Source of the DNA: Bacillus paramycoides
Lineage (GTDB): Bacteria; Bacillota; Bacilli; Bacillales; Bacillaceae_G
Assembly: GCF_001884235.1 (NCBI RefSeq)
Contig: NZ_MAOI01000123.1
Location: forward strand, 62,001 to 126,000
Length of the DNA: 64,000 nucleotides
Direction of reading: 5' to 3'
A program made the position numbers and the translations under genes. Position 1 is the first letter of the stretch. Each line of letters begins with the position of its first letter. A model generated the notes under the pieces. That model worked only from the letters and a program-made list of their open reading frames with translations, was not told the origin of the DNA and did no database searches. This document shows positions 9,101-18,515 of this stretch, in pieces.

Positions 9101-10180
9101 TTACTTCGTCACGCCTTCATGTAATTTCTCTGTATAATTCTTTACATCTGTCCAGCTATCTTTCGCCGTATTTAAATCTTCTTTTATAAATGTAAATTCT
9201 TCAGGACTGATTCCCTTTACGTTTTGTAGTAAATTATTATATTTTGCACCTACCGTATACCATTGATTTGATATATTTTGCAATGCAGTAATTGCTGCGT
9301 CAATTGTTTCTGTCATATTTGTTGTTTTATTTTTCACATCTGTCAAAGTTGCCACTTCTGCTTGTGCTCCAGAAATTCTATCCTTTAAATTGGCTATTTC
9401 TCGTTCTGCATTTGCAATATCTTTTTTCGCAATCCCAATCATCGGTCCGCCAGCAAGACATGTAATTAGCGCTACGCAAAGTACCCCACCAGCAATGACC
9501 ATATCGTTACTCTTTTTAATCGAATCGTTATATGTATTGATTTGCTGTTCCAGAGCTGGAATACCAGCATTCGTACTTGCTAAAATCGCTGTTAATTGAT
9601 TCGAGTCTTCTTTAAAGCTATTTGTATCCTTCGCCATTCTATCGCGATAAGCTTTTAAATTCCCTAATAATACGTCTACCTCATTTTGATTCTTTAAAAT
9701 GTCCGCATATAATTTTTCTAAATCTGCTTTAAACTTCACACTATCTTTTTGATCAATCGCTGCTAATAAACGATTATAGTATGTCTGAAACGTATTATTA
9801 AAATCAATAATATTTTGATCTGTCTTCATAATTTGAGGTTTCATTTCATTTAGCCAATATGATGCGTTAATTTTTGCATCTTTTTGATGCTGAATCATAT
9901 TCCCTCTTAACTCACCATTAATTGAACTTATTTTACTCAAATCAGTCTCTTGTTGATTTTGAATTAGTTTTGCATATGAATCCATTGCAAATATGCTTGA
10001 TGTCGTTTGCGCCATTACATCTTGGAATCCTGCTGGACCGAGAGAATAATTTTTCGCATTTTCTTGTAATGCTTTTACATTTTGTTCTGCTGCAAAAGGA
10101 TGTAAAGGAAACGCATTACTCGTTGCCACCCCAGCAATCATTAGCGTTAAAAGACATTTTTTATAAAATCTTTTCTGCAT
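9101..10180 (-). CDS. nheC: non-haemolytic enterotoxin component C
   Basis: This 359-residue protein is the third component of the Nhe pore-forming toxin of the B. cereus group. It has a signal peptide (to about residue 30), a long alpha-helical coiled ClyA/Hbl-like body and a central hydrophobic hairpin (IAGGVLCVALITCLAGG, about residues 230-250). It is related along its length to NheB. The ATG at 10180 follows AGGTGA; a GTG three codons upstream overlaps that site. It lies about 107 bp after nheB, with an intervening hairpin expected to lower its expression. NheC is needed in small amount relative to NheA and NheB. Confidence 0.96.
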   Translation of the reverse strand: MQKRFYKKCLLTLMIAGVATSNAFPLHPFAAEQNVKALQENAKNYSLGPAGFQDVMAQTTSSIFAMDSYAKLIQNQQETDLSKISSINGELRGNMIQHQKDAKINASYWLNEMKPQIMKTDQNIIDFNNTFQTYYNRLLAAIDQKDSVKFKADLEKLYADILKNQNEVDVLLGNLKAYRDRMAKDTNSFKEDSNQLTAILASTNAGIPALEQQINTYNDSIKKSNDMVIAGGVLCVALITCLAGGPMIGIAKKDIANAEREIANLKDRISGAQAEVATLTDVKNKTTNMTETIDAAITALQNISNQWYTVGAKYNNLLQNVKGISPEEFTFIKEDLNTAKDSWTDVKNYTEKLHEGVTK

Positions 10181-10213
10181 ACTTTTCACCTATTCTCTTT
10201 ATAAGGATATAAA

Positions 10214-10243
10214 AAGCTCCTGCTCACAACTGAACAGGAGCTT
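10214..10243 (-). repeat. 13-bp inverted repeat between nheB and nheC
   Basis: AAGCTCCTGCTCA (10214-10226) faces TGAACAGGAGCTT (10231-10243) with a 4-nt loop and one G-U pair. The minus-strand RNA has TTTTTATATC after the stem, so it can act as a partial terminator. A 13-bp repeat at this place is a described feature of nhe operons and fits low nheC output. Confidence 0.85.
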
Positions 10244-10287
10244 CAAATCATTCATCAATACTTAACGCTCTAACGATTCGTATTCGA

Positions 10288-11496
10288 TTATGCTTTTTTC
10301 GTATCTACTACTTTAATATCTTCAGCATAAATCTTTTCTGCATAGTCTTTAATGTTTTTCCAGCTATCTTTCGCAATGTTTAAATCCTCTTTAATGAAAA
10401 CAAGGTCGTTTGGACTAATTGAATCTACATTTTGAAGTAAAGAATTGTATTTTGATCCCATTGTATACCATTGGTTTGAAATATTTTGCAATGCTGTAAT
10501 TGCAGTATCAATAGTGTTTGTTAAATATTCTGTTTGTGTTTTAATGTTTGTTAAACCTGCTACTTCTAATTGAGCCGTTGTAATTTGTCCTGTTATTTTT
10601 TGAATTTCAGATTGTGCATTATCAAGTTCTTTTTTAGCTAGTACAATTCCAGCTGTTCCACCACCTACAGCTGCTGTTCCGCCTGCAATTAATGCGATTC
10701 CTAGCGGAGTTCCTGCTCCAGTAGCAATAACAACCGCGCCACCGATAATTGCAATTGGTCCTAATGCTGTCGCAACAGATGAACCGATAATAATTGCATT
10801 ATATTTACTAATTGCTTCATTATACGTTGTGATTTGATTTTGCAGAAGCGGAATTCCAGCATCTTGACTAGCTAAAATGGATGTAATTTGATTTGCATCG
10901 CTTTTGAAGTTTTGAGTATCCCCAGTCATTTTATTTCGGAATTTCTTCAAATCTTCTACTAACTGATCTACTTGCGCTTTATTTTCATTAATACTACTTG
11001 ATAATCTAGTTAGACCTTTCGTAAGTGTAGCTTTATCCTTCTCATCTACAGCCTTAACTAAAGTATCGTAATAATTTTGGAACTTCGTATTGTAATTAAT
11101 AATATTTTGATTCGTTGAAATAAGCTGTGGCTTTAATACATCTAACCATTGTTTTGCATTTCCTCTAGCCGTATCTTGATGCTGAATAACTTTACCTTTT
11201 AAAGCAGCATCAACCGACGTTACATTTCCAAAGTTAACATTACCTTGTTTAATAATTGTTAAAGCGTACAGATCCATTACTAAAGCGTTTGAACCTGTTC
11301 TTTCCATTGCATCTTTCAGGCCTTCTGGTCCTAATGAATATTCTTCATAGTCATTATAAGCTTTTGCTACCGCATGAACTGGAGCTTGTTTTACTGTACT
11401 TTCAGCTGCATAAGTATGGGCCGGCATAATATTCCCTGCTGCAAATACTGCCATAAGTGCTGATAGAGCCATTACTTTATAAGGTTTGTTTGTCAT
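10288..11496 (-). CDS. nheB: non-haemolytic enterotoxin component B
   Basis: This 402-residue secreted protein is the membrane-binding, pore-forming component of Nhe. A signal peptide (MALSALMAVFAAGNIMPAHTYA) is followed by a helical bundle and a long glycine/alanine-rich hydrophobic hairpin at about residues 236-285, longer than in NheC. It shares blocks such as YSLGPEG, ALQNISNQWYT and FIKEDLN with NheC. The ATG has AGGGAGAG before it. The gap to nheA is 37 bp, so they form one transcript. Confidence 0.97.
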   Translation of the reverse strand: MTNKPYKVMALSALMAVFAAGNIMPAHTYAAESTVKQAPVHAVAKAYNDYEEYSLGPEGLKDAMERTGSNALVMDLYALTIIKQGNVNFGNVTSVDAALKGKVIQHQDTARGNAKQWLDVLKPQLISTNQNIINYNTKFQNYYDTLVKAVDEKDKATLTKGLTRLSSSINENKAQVDQLVEDLKKFRNKMTGDTQNFKSDANQITSILASQDAGIPLLQNQITTYNEAISKYNAIIIGSSVATALGPIAIIGGAVVIATGAGTPLGIALIAGGTAAVGGGTAGIVLAKKELDNAQSEIQKITGQITTAQLEVAGLTNIKTQTEYLTNTIDTAITALQNISNQWYTMGSKYNSLLQNVDSISPNDLVFIKEDLNIAKDSWKNIKDYAEKIYAEDIKVVDTKKA

Positions 11497-11533
11497 TTTT
11501 CTTCTCTCCCTATATCGCTAATTATTTTTCTTT

Positions 11534-12694
11534 TTAATGTACTTCAACGTTTGTAACGTAATCTTCAAATTGATTTGTTTGCTTATTCATTTCATCACTT
11601 ATTTTTTTAAGTTGATTGAAATGTTTTTGAAGTAAACTACTGTCTGTATACGTGCCTTCTTCAATGTTTGTTTGAATTTGGATCATATTATTATTTAAAA
11701 CTTTCCAATCTGTTAATAACGTTTCTAAAGTTGAGATTTGGCGATCAATTAGTTCTGTAAAACTACTTACTTGATCTTCAACGAATGTAATTTGAGTCGC
11801 CTCTGATTCAGTTTGTGATAACTTTTGAATAAGTGGTAATAGCTCTTTTTGCTTTTGTTGAATACGAAGAGCTGCTTCCCTCGTTTGACTATCTGCAGCA
11901 TTTACAATTTCATTACTTAAAGTACCGATAGAAACAAAATCAATTGTTTTCGTTTGTGCAGTTTGATTAGTGATTGTAAATACTTGTTTTCCGATATTAA
12001 TAGAACCTTTAATAATTTCTTGTGGTCTGTTCAAAATGTTTGTTAGTTCAGCTTGAATTTCCCCTTGAATTCTTTTTATGTCTTCTCTTAATTTCACAAT
12101 ATCTCCACTTGATCCCTGCAGTGTTTTTATTGCTTCATCAGCTTTAATTGATAAATTGCTACTATCTTTGTCTAATACCGATTTAAATCGATTTAATTCT
12201 AATAGGTCTTGCTCCATACTCTCTTGGATGCTTTGTACTTGCAATTGCAATTTTCCATATGCGCTTGTAAAATCTGCTTTGGCCTGTACATCTTCATTTA
12301 CTTTTCCTGCTAGTTCATAGAGCTTACTATAATAGCTATTAAATCTAGTGCTATATCTCATCATCTCTTGGTTTAAGTCAATTAACTTCGGATTATATTC
12401 ATCTATCCACTCTCGTACATTCGCCTTTGCAAACTTTTGGTGATTCGTCAAACTACTCATAGCATTTACCTTAATGTCTGGTTGTTGCAAAATAACTAAT
12501 CCGTATGCTTGTATGAGCGGTGACTGTGATCCTAACATTCTAATTGAATTTGATAATGTATTTGGAGCAATTACATTTTGCGCATATACTGTTTTCACTT
12601 CTGTTTGCCCCCCCTCAGCGTAAGCGCTTACAGGAACGAAGCAACTCGTAGATACTGCTGTAACCAATAACCCTGTAATTAAAGTCTTTTTCAC
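11534..12694 (-). CDS. nheA: non-haemolytic enterotoxin component A
   Basis: This 386-residue secreted protein is the final component that completes the Nhe pore. The signal peptide ends near VSAYA; the rest is predicted mostly helical with NheA-typical stretches ([35 protein letters not shown]). It lacks the very long hydrophobic hairpin of NheB. The start codon is GTG at 12694, with AGGAGGAG eight bases upstream. It is the promoter-proximal gene of nheABC; PlcR-like and cre-like sites lie upstream. Confidence 0.97.
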
Positions 12695-12778
12695 TTTAAC
12701 TCCTCCTATGTATTAGCAACTATTAATATCGCATTGTATTATTTTATTTTCTTACATATATTGAGATGGTTAAAAATA

Positions 12779-12790
12779 GAGAACGTTCTC
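12779..12790. promoter_or_regulatory. cre-like palindrome in the nhe upstream region
   Basis: GAGAACGTTCTC is a perfect 12-bp palindrome. Read on the minus strand as TGAGAACGTTCTCT it matches the CcpA cre consensus TGWNANCGNTNWCA at all but the last base. It lies 85-96 bp before the nheA start, so CcpA would act on the leader or near the start of transcription. Confidence 0.5.
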
Positions 12791-12851
12791 ATCGTGATTC
12801 ATGTACTAACCACCTCTCTCAAGTTTTATTGCTACAGTACTTACTTATTGT

Positions 12852-12867
12852 TATAAAACATTTCATA
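12852..12867 (-). promoter_or_regulatory. PlcR-box candidate for the nhe operon
   Basis: On the minus strand TATGAAATGTTTTATA fits the PlcR box TATGNA(N4)TNCATA with one mismatch (TATA for CATA in the second half). It is about 160 bp before the nheA start. PlcR control of nhe is established; the assignment of this exact site is my inference. Confidence 0.6.
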
Positions 12868-13247
12868 ACTTTTCATATGTGCTTAGTATGAATAATATTG
12901 TATAAAATTTCTATTTTATCGCAATTCCCACATTCACACAGTGAATATATTACATAAAAATATTATTCATTTTAAACTAATTAACGTATGAAAATATGAA
13001 ATTTCGTTTTGTTTCCATTTAAGTTTTGTACTGTAAGGTCATTTAAACACAGCTATTTATCTACCGTAAAGAAGTATTTTAATTCCCTTTATTTTCAAGC
13101 TCTCATGTCCTTATTTCAAAATAAAATCCGAGAGACTAACTCAATTGAAATATCCATAACTTACACTAGAAAACGTGACTAACCCACAAACAATAAAATT
13201 ATATTAGTATATCTTTTAGGTCGATATGCAATTATGCATAGAACATA
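12868..13247. other. nhe-kimA intergenic region
   Basis: This is AT-rich sequence between the nhe upstream sites and the kimA terminator. A second, poorer PlcR-like half-palindrome ends in TTTTCATA at about 12984-12999. I see no reading frame with a ribosome site. Long nhe upstream regions with spread regulator sites are usual. Confidence 0.5.
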
Positions 13248-13284
13248 CAAAAAGATAGCTTCACAAAAGTGAAGCTATCTCTAA
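13248..13284 (-). terminator. terminator of kimA
   Basis: AGATAGCTTCAC pairs with GTGAAGCTATCT around AAAA, followed on the minus strand by TTTTTGTATG. Confidence 0.85.
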
Positions 13285-13296
13285 AATTTATTTTTC

Positions 13297-15123
13297 TTAT
13301 TTTTTCAAATGATATGGCACTGTCGTAATAACAACATTTCTTCGATACAGTAGAAACGCACGAATGAGTAAACTAGACTGATTATGAAGAATGTTATGCC
13401 AACCTTTTTTCGGAATAAACTGTGGTATAACGACCGTAACTCGGTAATTTGATTCACTCGCTTTATATTGCACTGTATCAATGAACTTAGTTAGCGGCTG
13501 AATAATACTTCTATAATGAGAATGTAATGTAACAAGCCTTACTTCAGGTTGCCACTTCTTCCATTTCTCTTCAAATTTCTTTTCCTCTTCTCTGTCAAAA
13601 GAAACATATACAGCAATAACTTGATCTGGAGAAAGAGCCTTAGCATAGTTCAATGAATTTTCTACTACATGAGTCATGCCAGCTACAGGAACAACAATTA
13701 CATTCCCCTCAATCGGAATAAGCGGTTCACAAGTCTTTAAACTTAATTGATCACCGACTGCATCGTAATGCTTCTTAATTCGATGAAACAAGAAGATGAT
13801 TGCAGGTAAGAAAATAAGTATTGACCAAACTTGCGCGAATTTAGTTAAAAAGAACATACTCATAACGATAAAACTAATAACTGCACCAGTTAAATTAATC
13901 GTTAATCGTAACATCCATCCCTCAGGTTTTTCACGAAGCCATTTTAGTACCATTCCAGTTTGAGAAAGTGTAAATGGAATAAATACCCCTACCGCATATA
14001 GCGGAATCAAGTGTTCTGTTTTCCCTTGGAAAGCTACAATTAAAATAATCGAAGCAATCCCAAGTATAATAATACCGTTTGAATACCCTAGACGGTCTCC
14101 TCTAATTGTAAACATTCTCGGGATGAACTTATCTTTCGCAAGATTAACCGCCAATAATGGAAATGCAGAATATCCTGTATTAGCAGCAAGAATTAATATT
14201 AAAGCTGTTGTACCTTGTATGAAATAGTACATGAAATTACGTCCAAATGTTTGTTCAGCGATTTGTGAAACAACCGTTACTTGTTTACTTGGATTAATGC
14301 CATAATAGTAAGCTAAAAAGACAATTCCCGAAAATAAAACGGCAAGTAAAGCCCCCATCGCAAGCAATGTTTTTGCCGCATTGTTCGGAGAAGGATCTTT
14401 AAAATTTGGGATTGCATTAGAGATTGCTTCAACACCTGTTAAAGCAGAGCTTCCTGAAGCAAATGCTCTTAACAGTAAAAACAAACTAATTCCTGCAACG
14501 GGTGTTCCAATTGGCGAATGTAAAGTCGGTGAAACGTGACCAGTTAAAATATTATATATTCCTACACCAATTAGTATAAATAATGCTAAAACAAATAAAT
14601 AAACAGGATATGCTAAAATCGAAGCTGATTCCGTTACCCCTCTTAAATTCAAAATAGTAATCAATATGACAAATATAATCGCAATGATTACATTATGTGC
14701 ATGTAAGCTAGGAAAAGCAGATGTGAGCGCGTCTGTACCTGCAGACACACTTACTGCAACAGTTAAAATGTAATCAACTAATAAAGATCCTCCTGCTATT
14801 AAGCCTGGATTCATCCCTAAATTTTCTTTTGATACAACATATGCCCCCCCGCCATGAGGGTAAGAAAAAATAATTTGTCGATAAGATAAAATAAGAGCTG
14901 TCAATAATACTAATACCCCAACAGCTATTGGAATAGAATACCAATAAGCTACTGCTCCAAGACCTGCTAATGCAATTAAAATTTGCTCTGGACCGTAAGC
15001 AACCGATGACAATGCGTCAGAAGATAAAATCGCTAACGCCTTCGTTTTATTAAGCTTTTGTTCTCCTAACTCGGTTGATTTTAACGGTCTTCCAATTAAA
15101 AATTTTTTTATAGATGAAACCAC
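13297..15123 (-). CDS. kimA: high-affinity potassium importer KimA (YdaO), APC superfamily
   Basis: This 608-residue protein has about 12 transmembrane helices (residues 30-450) of APC-fold type (SYPHGGGAYVVSKENLG, ASGSSALTGVEAISNAIPNF) and a C-terminal cytosolic domain of about 150 residues (VIVVPVAGMTHVVENSLNYAK, VTVVIPQF) with a USP-like fold. Length and sequence fit KimA of B. subtilis, a K+/H+ symporter. The start is GTG at 15123 behind GGAGAGTGG. It is controlled by the c-di-AMP riboswitch just upstream, matching the role of c-di-AMP as a signal of potassium sufficiency. Confidence 0.92.
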   Translation of the reverse strand: MVSSIKKFLIGRPLKSTELGEQKLNKTKALAILSSDALSSVAYGPEQILIALAGLGAVAYWYSIPIAVGVLVLLTALILSYRQIIFSYPHGGGAYVVSKENLGMNPGLIAGGSLLVDYILTVAVSVSAGTDALTSAFPSLHAHNVIIAIIFVILITILNLRGVTESASILAYPVYLFVLALFILIGVGIYNILTGHVSPTLHSPIGTPVAGISLFLLLRAFASGSSALTGVEAISNAIPNFKDPSPNNAAKTLLAMGALLAVLFSGIVFLAYYYGINPSKQVTVVSQIAEQTFGRNFMYYFIQGTTALILILAANTGYSAFPLLAVNLAKDKFIPRMFTIRGDRLGYSNGIIILGIASIILIVAFQGKTEHLIPLYAVGVFIPFTLSQTGMVLKWLREKPEGWMLRLTINLTGAVISFIVMSMFFLTKFAQVWSILIFLPAIIFLFHRIKKHYDAVGDQLSLKTCEPLIPIEGNVIVVPVAGMTHVVENSLNYAKALSPDQVIAVYVSFDREEEKKFEEKWKKWQPEVRLVTLHSHYRSIIQPLTKFIDTVQYKASESNYRVTVVIPQFIPKKGWHNILHNQSSLLIRAFLLYRRNVVITTVPYHLKK

Positions 15124-15194
15124 TGCTGTCCACTCTCCAATAATTTTGTACGAACCATTCTGCTAGTCACAACCAATAAACTATTTCTTCAGAA

Positions 15195-15238
15195 AGCAAA
15201 AATGTCTACAAGCCATAACGAATAGACTTGTAGACATT
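15195..15238 (-). terminator. riboswitch expression-platform terminator before kimA
   Basis: AATGTCTACAAG pairs with CTTGTAGACATT, followed on the minus strand by TTTTTGCTTTC. It lies directly after the ydaO aptamer and about 70 bp before kimA, as expected for an off switch. Confidence 0.85.
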
Positions 15239-15251
15239 AATTTTTTTGTCG

Positions 15252-15412
15252 CACAAGCTCCACCTTCCTTCTCAATATAACGCTTACGAGGTTAGCTGTC
15301 GGATTCGGGCCTATGAGTAGCCCTACCTTTTTCAAGGATTCACCCCATTGAATTATGCACTAATCCATTAAAACGGGTCCCCCGCACCATGCGGTCTCAG
15401 CGATTTAGAAAA
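15252..15412 (-). ncRNA. ydaO/yuaA-type c-di-AMP riboswitch
   Basis: Read on the minus strand, the conserved parts appear in order: CGCUGAGACCGCAUGGUGCGGGGGACCC, GGGGUGAAUCC, GGUAGGGCUA, CCCGAAUCCGACAGCUAACCUCGUAAGCG. Known ydaO aptamers bind two c-di-AMP molecules and promote termination. The terminator and kimA follow at once. Confidence 0.93.
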
Positions 15413-15552
15413 TTGAAACTGTGGATTATAATACTCCTTTATTTTCAAAAAGTAAACAAAAATTTTAAAAACGAAAAAATTTAAAATGATTGCGCATAAT
15501 CCACCGATAAACATGCATAATGAATACTAAAAAATCCACAAAGGAGACCCGT

Positions 15553-15681
15553 ATGTCTAAAGAAAAGAAGCCACTTTTTTCCGATTTATATTTAGATACA
15601 GTAGCAAATGAAATTAATCAGTTATATGGTAACCGTGAAAAAGAGAGAAACACGACAAAAAGAACTGAAAGAAACGAGTAG
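15553..15681 (+). CDS. small conserved-looking hydrophilic protein, 42 residues
   Basis: The frame begins at an ATG with AAGGAGA six bases before it and ends at TAG 15681. The product begins MSKEKKPLFSDLYLDTVANE and has a strongly basic C-terminal half rich in Lys, Arg, Thr and Glu. I do not recognise it. The excellent ribosome site, the terminator immediately after it (15702-15748) and an upstream gap large enough for its own promoter argue that it is expressed. Confidence 0.65.
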   Translation: MSKEKKPLFSDLYLDTVANEINQLYGNREKERNTTKRTERNE

Positions 15682-15701
15682 ATTGTCAAAAATGAACATA
15701 A

Positions 15702-15748
15702 AAAAGGATAGCAACGTATTTATATTTTGCTATCCTTTCCCTTTTTTC
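15702..15748. terminator. bidirectional terminator
   Basis: AAAAAGGATAGCA pairs with TGCTATCCTTT, flanked by A and T runs. It separates the 42-residue gene from the convergent panE-like gene. Confidence 0.85.
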
Positions 15749-15754
15749 ATACTA

Positions 15755-16693
15755 TTAAAATTGTACTTTTTTTTCGCTTAAGATCATTTCTTCATATACC
15801 TTTAAATTTTGATATACAACGCCTAATAAAGGCACATTTATAGAAAATTGCTCCGCTAATTCCAATAAGTATCCTTGCAAATGTTTCCCTTCAACGAGCG
15901 AACCTTTTTCCATATCACGCTGCATAGAGGACTTCATATCATAAGAAATTTTATCAATTGTTTTCATATGTTCCTCAACAATATTATCCTTAACTGGAGC
16001 TCCAAATGCCCTCATAATTTGCATAGATTCCTCAAATACATTTCGGATAAATTCACGTCCACCTTCACTTTCACGAATCGGCCCTATTGGCGCACGCATT
16101 AATGTTGTCACTCCTGACATTACGGTGATAAATAAATATTTGTGCCACATGTCCTGCAAAATATTTTCACTTAAAATAAAACTAGCTTTCGTACCCGCAA
16201 ATACTTTCGAAATACGTTGCATCCTCTCTGAATCTTGAGGCTTAATTTCCCCAAATACAAGTCTGTTTGCAGCACTAGTTTGTACGACATCCCCTTCGCT
16301 ATTTAATGTCGTTTCAATAAAGCATAAACCACCAATCACCTTTTCCTCACCAAACTCTTTTTGTAATAGTGATAAATGAGCCATACCATTCAATAGCGGG
16401 ATTATGACTGTATTCTCACCTACAAATGATTTCAAATCTACTATTGCCTCTTTTAGGTGATATGCTTTTGTTGAAAATAAAATCACATCAAATGGAGCAG
16501 TGATATCTTCTTTCGTTATTAATTTCGGTTGAAATGAAAAATCTCCGTTAACGCTTCGAATAACAAGACCTTTTTCCTCTAATTGTTGTTTCCGTCTACT
16601 ACGAACGAGAAAAGTAACATCTTCTCCCTTCTCTACTAGTCGTCCACCAAAAAATCCACCAACGCCTCCAGCTCCTAATACTAAAATGCGCAT
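15755..16693 (-). CDS. panE: 2-dehydropantoate 2-reductase family protein
   Basis: This 312-residue protein has the N-terminal NADPH-binding motif GAGGVGGFFGGRL and the ApbA/PanE domains (ILFSTKAYHL with a conserved Lys, LLNGM, and the C-terminal helical part with KYLFITVMSGVTTLMRAPIG and SSMQRDMEKG). The family reduces ketopantoate to pantoate in coenzyme A synthesis. B. cereus group genomes carry more than one such protein and no pan operon is adjacent, so the exact substrate is open. It is a single gene with no clear partner. Confidence 0.8.
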   Translation of the reverse strand: MRILVLGAGGVGGFFGGRLVEKGEDVTFLVRSRRKQQLEEKGLVIRSVNGDFSFQPKLITKEDITAPFDVILFSTKAYHLKEAIVDLKSFVGENTVIIPLLNGMAHLSLLQKEFGEEKVIGGLCFIETTLNSEGDVVQTSAANRLVFGEIKPQDSERMQRISKVFAGTKASFILSENILQDMWHKYLFITVMSGVTTLMRAPIGPIRESEGGREFIRNVFEESMQIMRAFGAPVKDNIVEEHMKTIDKISYDMKSSMQRDMEKGSLVEGKHLQGYLLELAEQFSINVPLLGVVYQNLKVYEEMILSEKKVQF

Positions 16694-16868
16694 ATTACAT
16701 CCCCCTTTTCAAAACATGATAATACTACTTTTAGTATACATAATATTGTACATGTCCCCTAATGAATAAGATGAATTTTCATTCTTAATCGAGTGAAAAA
16801 CAGTGGTTATTTTTAAGAAGATTTGGGCATGTTGTTTCTATAGCTTATATTGAAAGGAAACTATGTAA

Positions 16869-18344
16869 ATGGAGGCAATACAAACAATCGAAGAAAAATA
16901 TGTATCAACAGCTATTTTTCAATTTATTTTCCCATTTTCGTTCAAAAGTGGATATGAACAAAATATGTTCCCTTTCTTACAAAAAAATGATTTCCGGCCC
17001 TTTCGACTCGATCATCTCGAAGATGAAAATACATATTACGGGGAGTTTCATGTTTCACATCAAAATATGGAAGCATACTATCTTTCATTTACGAATAAAA
17101 TTCTCTTTCCTCATTCTGAGCATCAAAAAGGATTACAGCGCTATTCTAAAGATCTTAATTTAAACGGACATTTAACAACAAATCTAATCTCTGTCCCGTT
17201 CACGGTGCACTCAATCGATGTAACATTATGCCCTTATGAACTTGGGTTCCTAACAATTCGAACTGAAGTTAACATCTCTCCAAATATGACACTATCAGAC
17301 GCAATAGAATTCGCTACACGATTCCGTGTACTTGAAACGAGAAATGAAACGGACGAAAACATTTGCATAACATGCGATGGGAAAAAATATTCCCAAGTTG
17401 AAAAATTCATTTTCGGTTATTTATTTAACGGCTTAACAGATTTTTTTGAAAAGAAAAGATTAAGAAGTTCTTACTTTCAAACTTTTCCTTTCTTTGAAGA
17501 CCAAAGAATGTACGTGCAAACTTTGTTATCGCTAAAAGAAAATATGGAACTTAACGTTATTGATGTTTATCGTACTTCCAGTCTTTCTGGATTATCAAGT
17601 AATGGTAAACCATATGTAAGTGCGAACAATCTCCCTTATATTAATGATTACTTAAAACAGCACGCCTATCAAAGGTGGGCTCCTAATCGTTATTTCATAA
17701 TGGAAGAACATATTTTCACATGTATTACGAACGAAGATGATAATAAAATAGCTAAACTTGCTAGTCAAATGTATGGGGAATATTATTACGCTTTATTATT
17801 AAACTTATTTCATAAAATTGTATTATTAAAAATGGCAAACGCTTATGCTGAACTAAATATTGAACAGGATACAAATGAGATAGAGAAGTTAATTTACTCT
17901 ATCAATTCGTTTACAGCTAATTATTTTTCTTTAGAATTAGTATCTCAGTCACAAAGTGAAGATATTTTCTTTCGTTTAAGAAAGCTTTTCAATATTGAAA
18001 TACTGTTCACGAATGCGAAACAAAATCTTGATAGTTTGTTTAAATATCAAGAAAATGTTGCCTCTAAAAAAGATAGCCTTTTATTATTAATTTTAACCCT
18101 CTACTCTGTAGTGGGCCAAATGCTAGGGTTTACTATGATTGACCTTTTGAAAAACACTGATTCAAATCATATATCTTCACCCCTAGAATATTTTGCTCTT
18201 TTAATCGCGTTTAGCGGCATAGTCATTTCACTTATTTTAGGTGTGCAAGGTTTATACCAATGGGCTATACAACATAGGAATCGTAAAGCATGGGTAAAAC
18301 AAACTGTATTGTCTGCTGTGAAAGAGAAAGAGGATAAGAATTAA
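16869..18344 (+). CDS. uncharacterised membrane protein with large soluble N domain
   Basis: I do not recognise this 491-residue protein. Residues 1-395 are soluble and mixed alpha/beta; two hydrophobic helices follow near residues 400-425 and 435-462, and the protein ends in a short charged tail. This N-soluble, C-terminal helical-hairpin layout recalls CorA-type channels but no GMN motif is present. The ATG follows AAAGGAAACTATGTAA. A terminator at 18516-18563 follows after a stretch of short repeats. No operon partner. Confidence 0.75.
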   Translation: MEAIQTIEEKYVSTAIFQFIFPFSFKSGYEQNMFPFLQKNDFRPFRLDHLEDENTYYGEFHVSHQNMEAYYLSFTNKILFPHSEHQKGLQRYSKDLNLNGHLTTNLISVPFTVHSIDVTLCPYELGFLTIRTEVNISPNMTLSDAIEFATRFRVLETRNETDENICITCDGKKYSQVEKFIFGYLFNGLTDFFEKKRLRSSYFQTFPFFEDQRMYVQTLLSLKENMELNVIDVYRTSSLSGLSSNGKPYVSANNLPYINDYLKQHAYQRWAPNRYFIMEEHIFTCITNEDDNKIAKLASQMYGEYYYALLLNLFHKIVLLKMANAYAELNIEQDTNEIEKLIYSINSFTANYFSLELVSQSQSEDIFFRLRKLFNIEILFTNAKQNLDSLFKYQENVASKKDSLLLLILTLYSVVGQMLGFTMIDLLKNTDSNHISSPLEYFALLIAFSGIVISLILGVQGLYQWAIQHRNRKAWVKQTVLSAVKEKEDKN

Positions 18345-18419
18345 AGACTCTTGGCTCCAAAAGATGATTTTTCAATTTTGTAATGCGTGCCGTACGTTAG
18401 TAAATGAAATTTTTATCGG

Positions 18420-18480
18420 CGATTTTTAAAATATATCGACCGCAACTCAAAATATATCAACGATTTTTAAGATATATCGA
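18420..18480. repeat. 20-bp direct repeat pair (CGATTTTTAARATATATCGA)
   Basis: The 20-mer at 18420-18439 recurs at 18461-18480 with one mismatch, and a shorter AAAATATATCAA lies between. Each copy is itself partly palindromic (CGAT...ATCG). A related AAATATATCGAC occurs near 9034 after the nhe operon. Confidence 0.6.
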
Positions 18481-18515
18481 TTGGCCGACAAAAACTGACA
18501 ATAGTTATATATAAT

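Noticed and set aside
12984-12999. Second PlcR-like box upstream of nheA
   Set aside because: Only one half (CATA) fits; the other half differs at three of four positions, and the box at 12852-12867 is better and closer.
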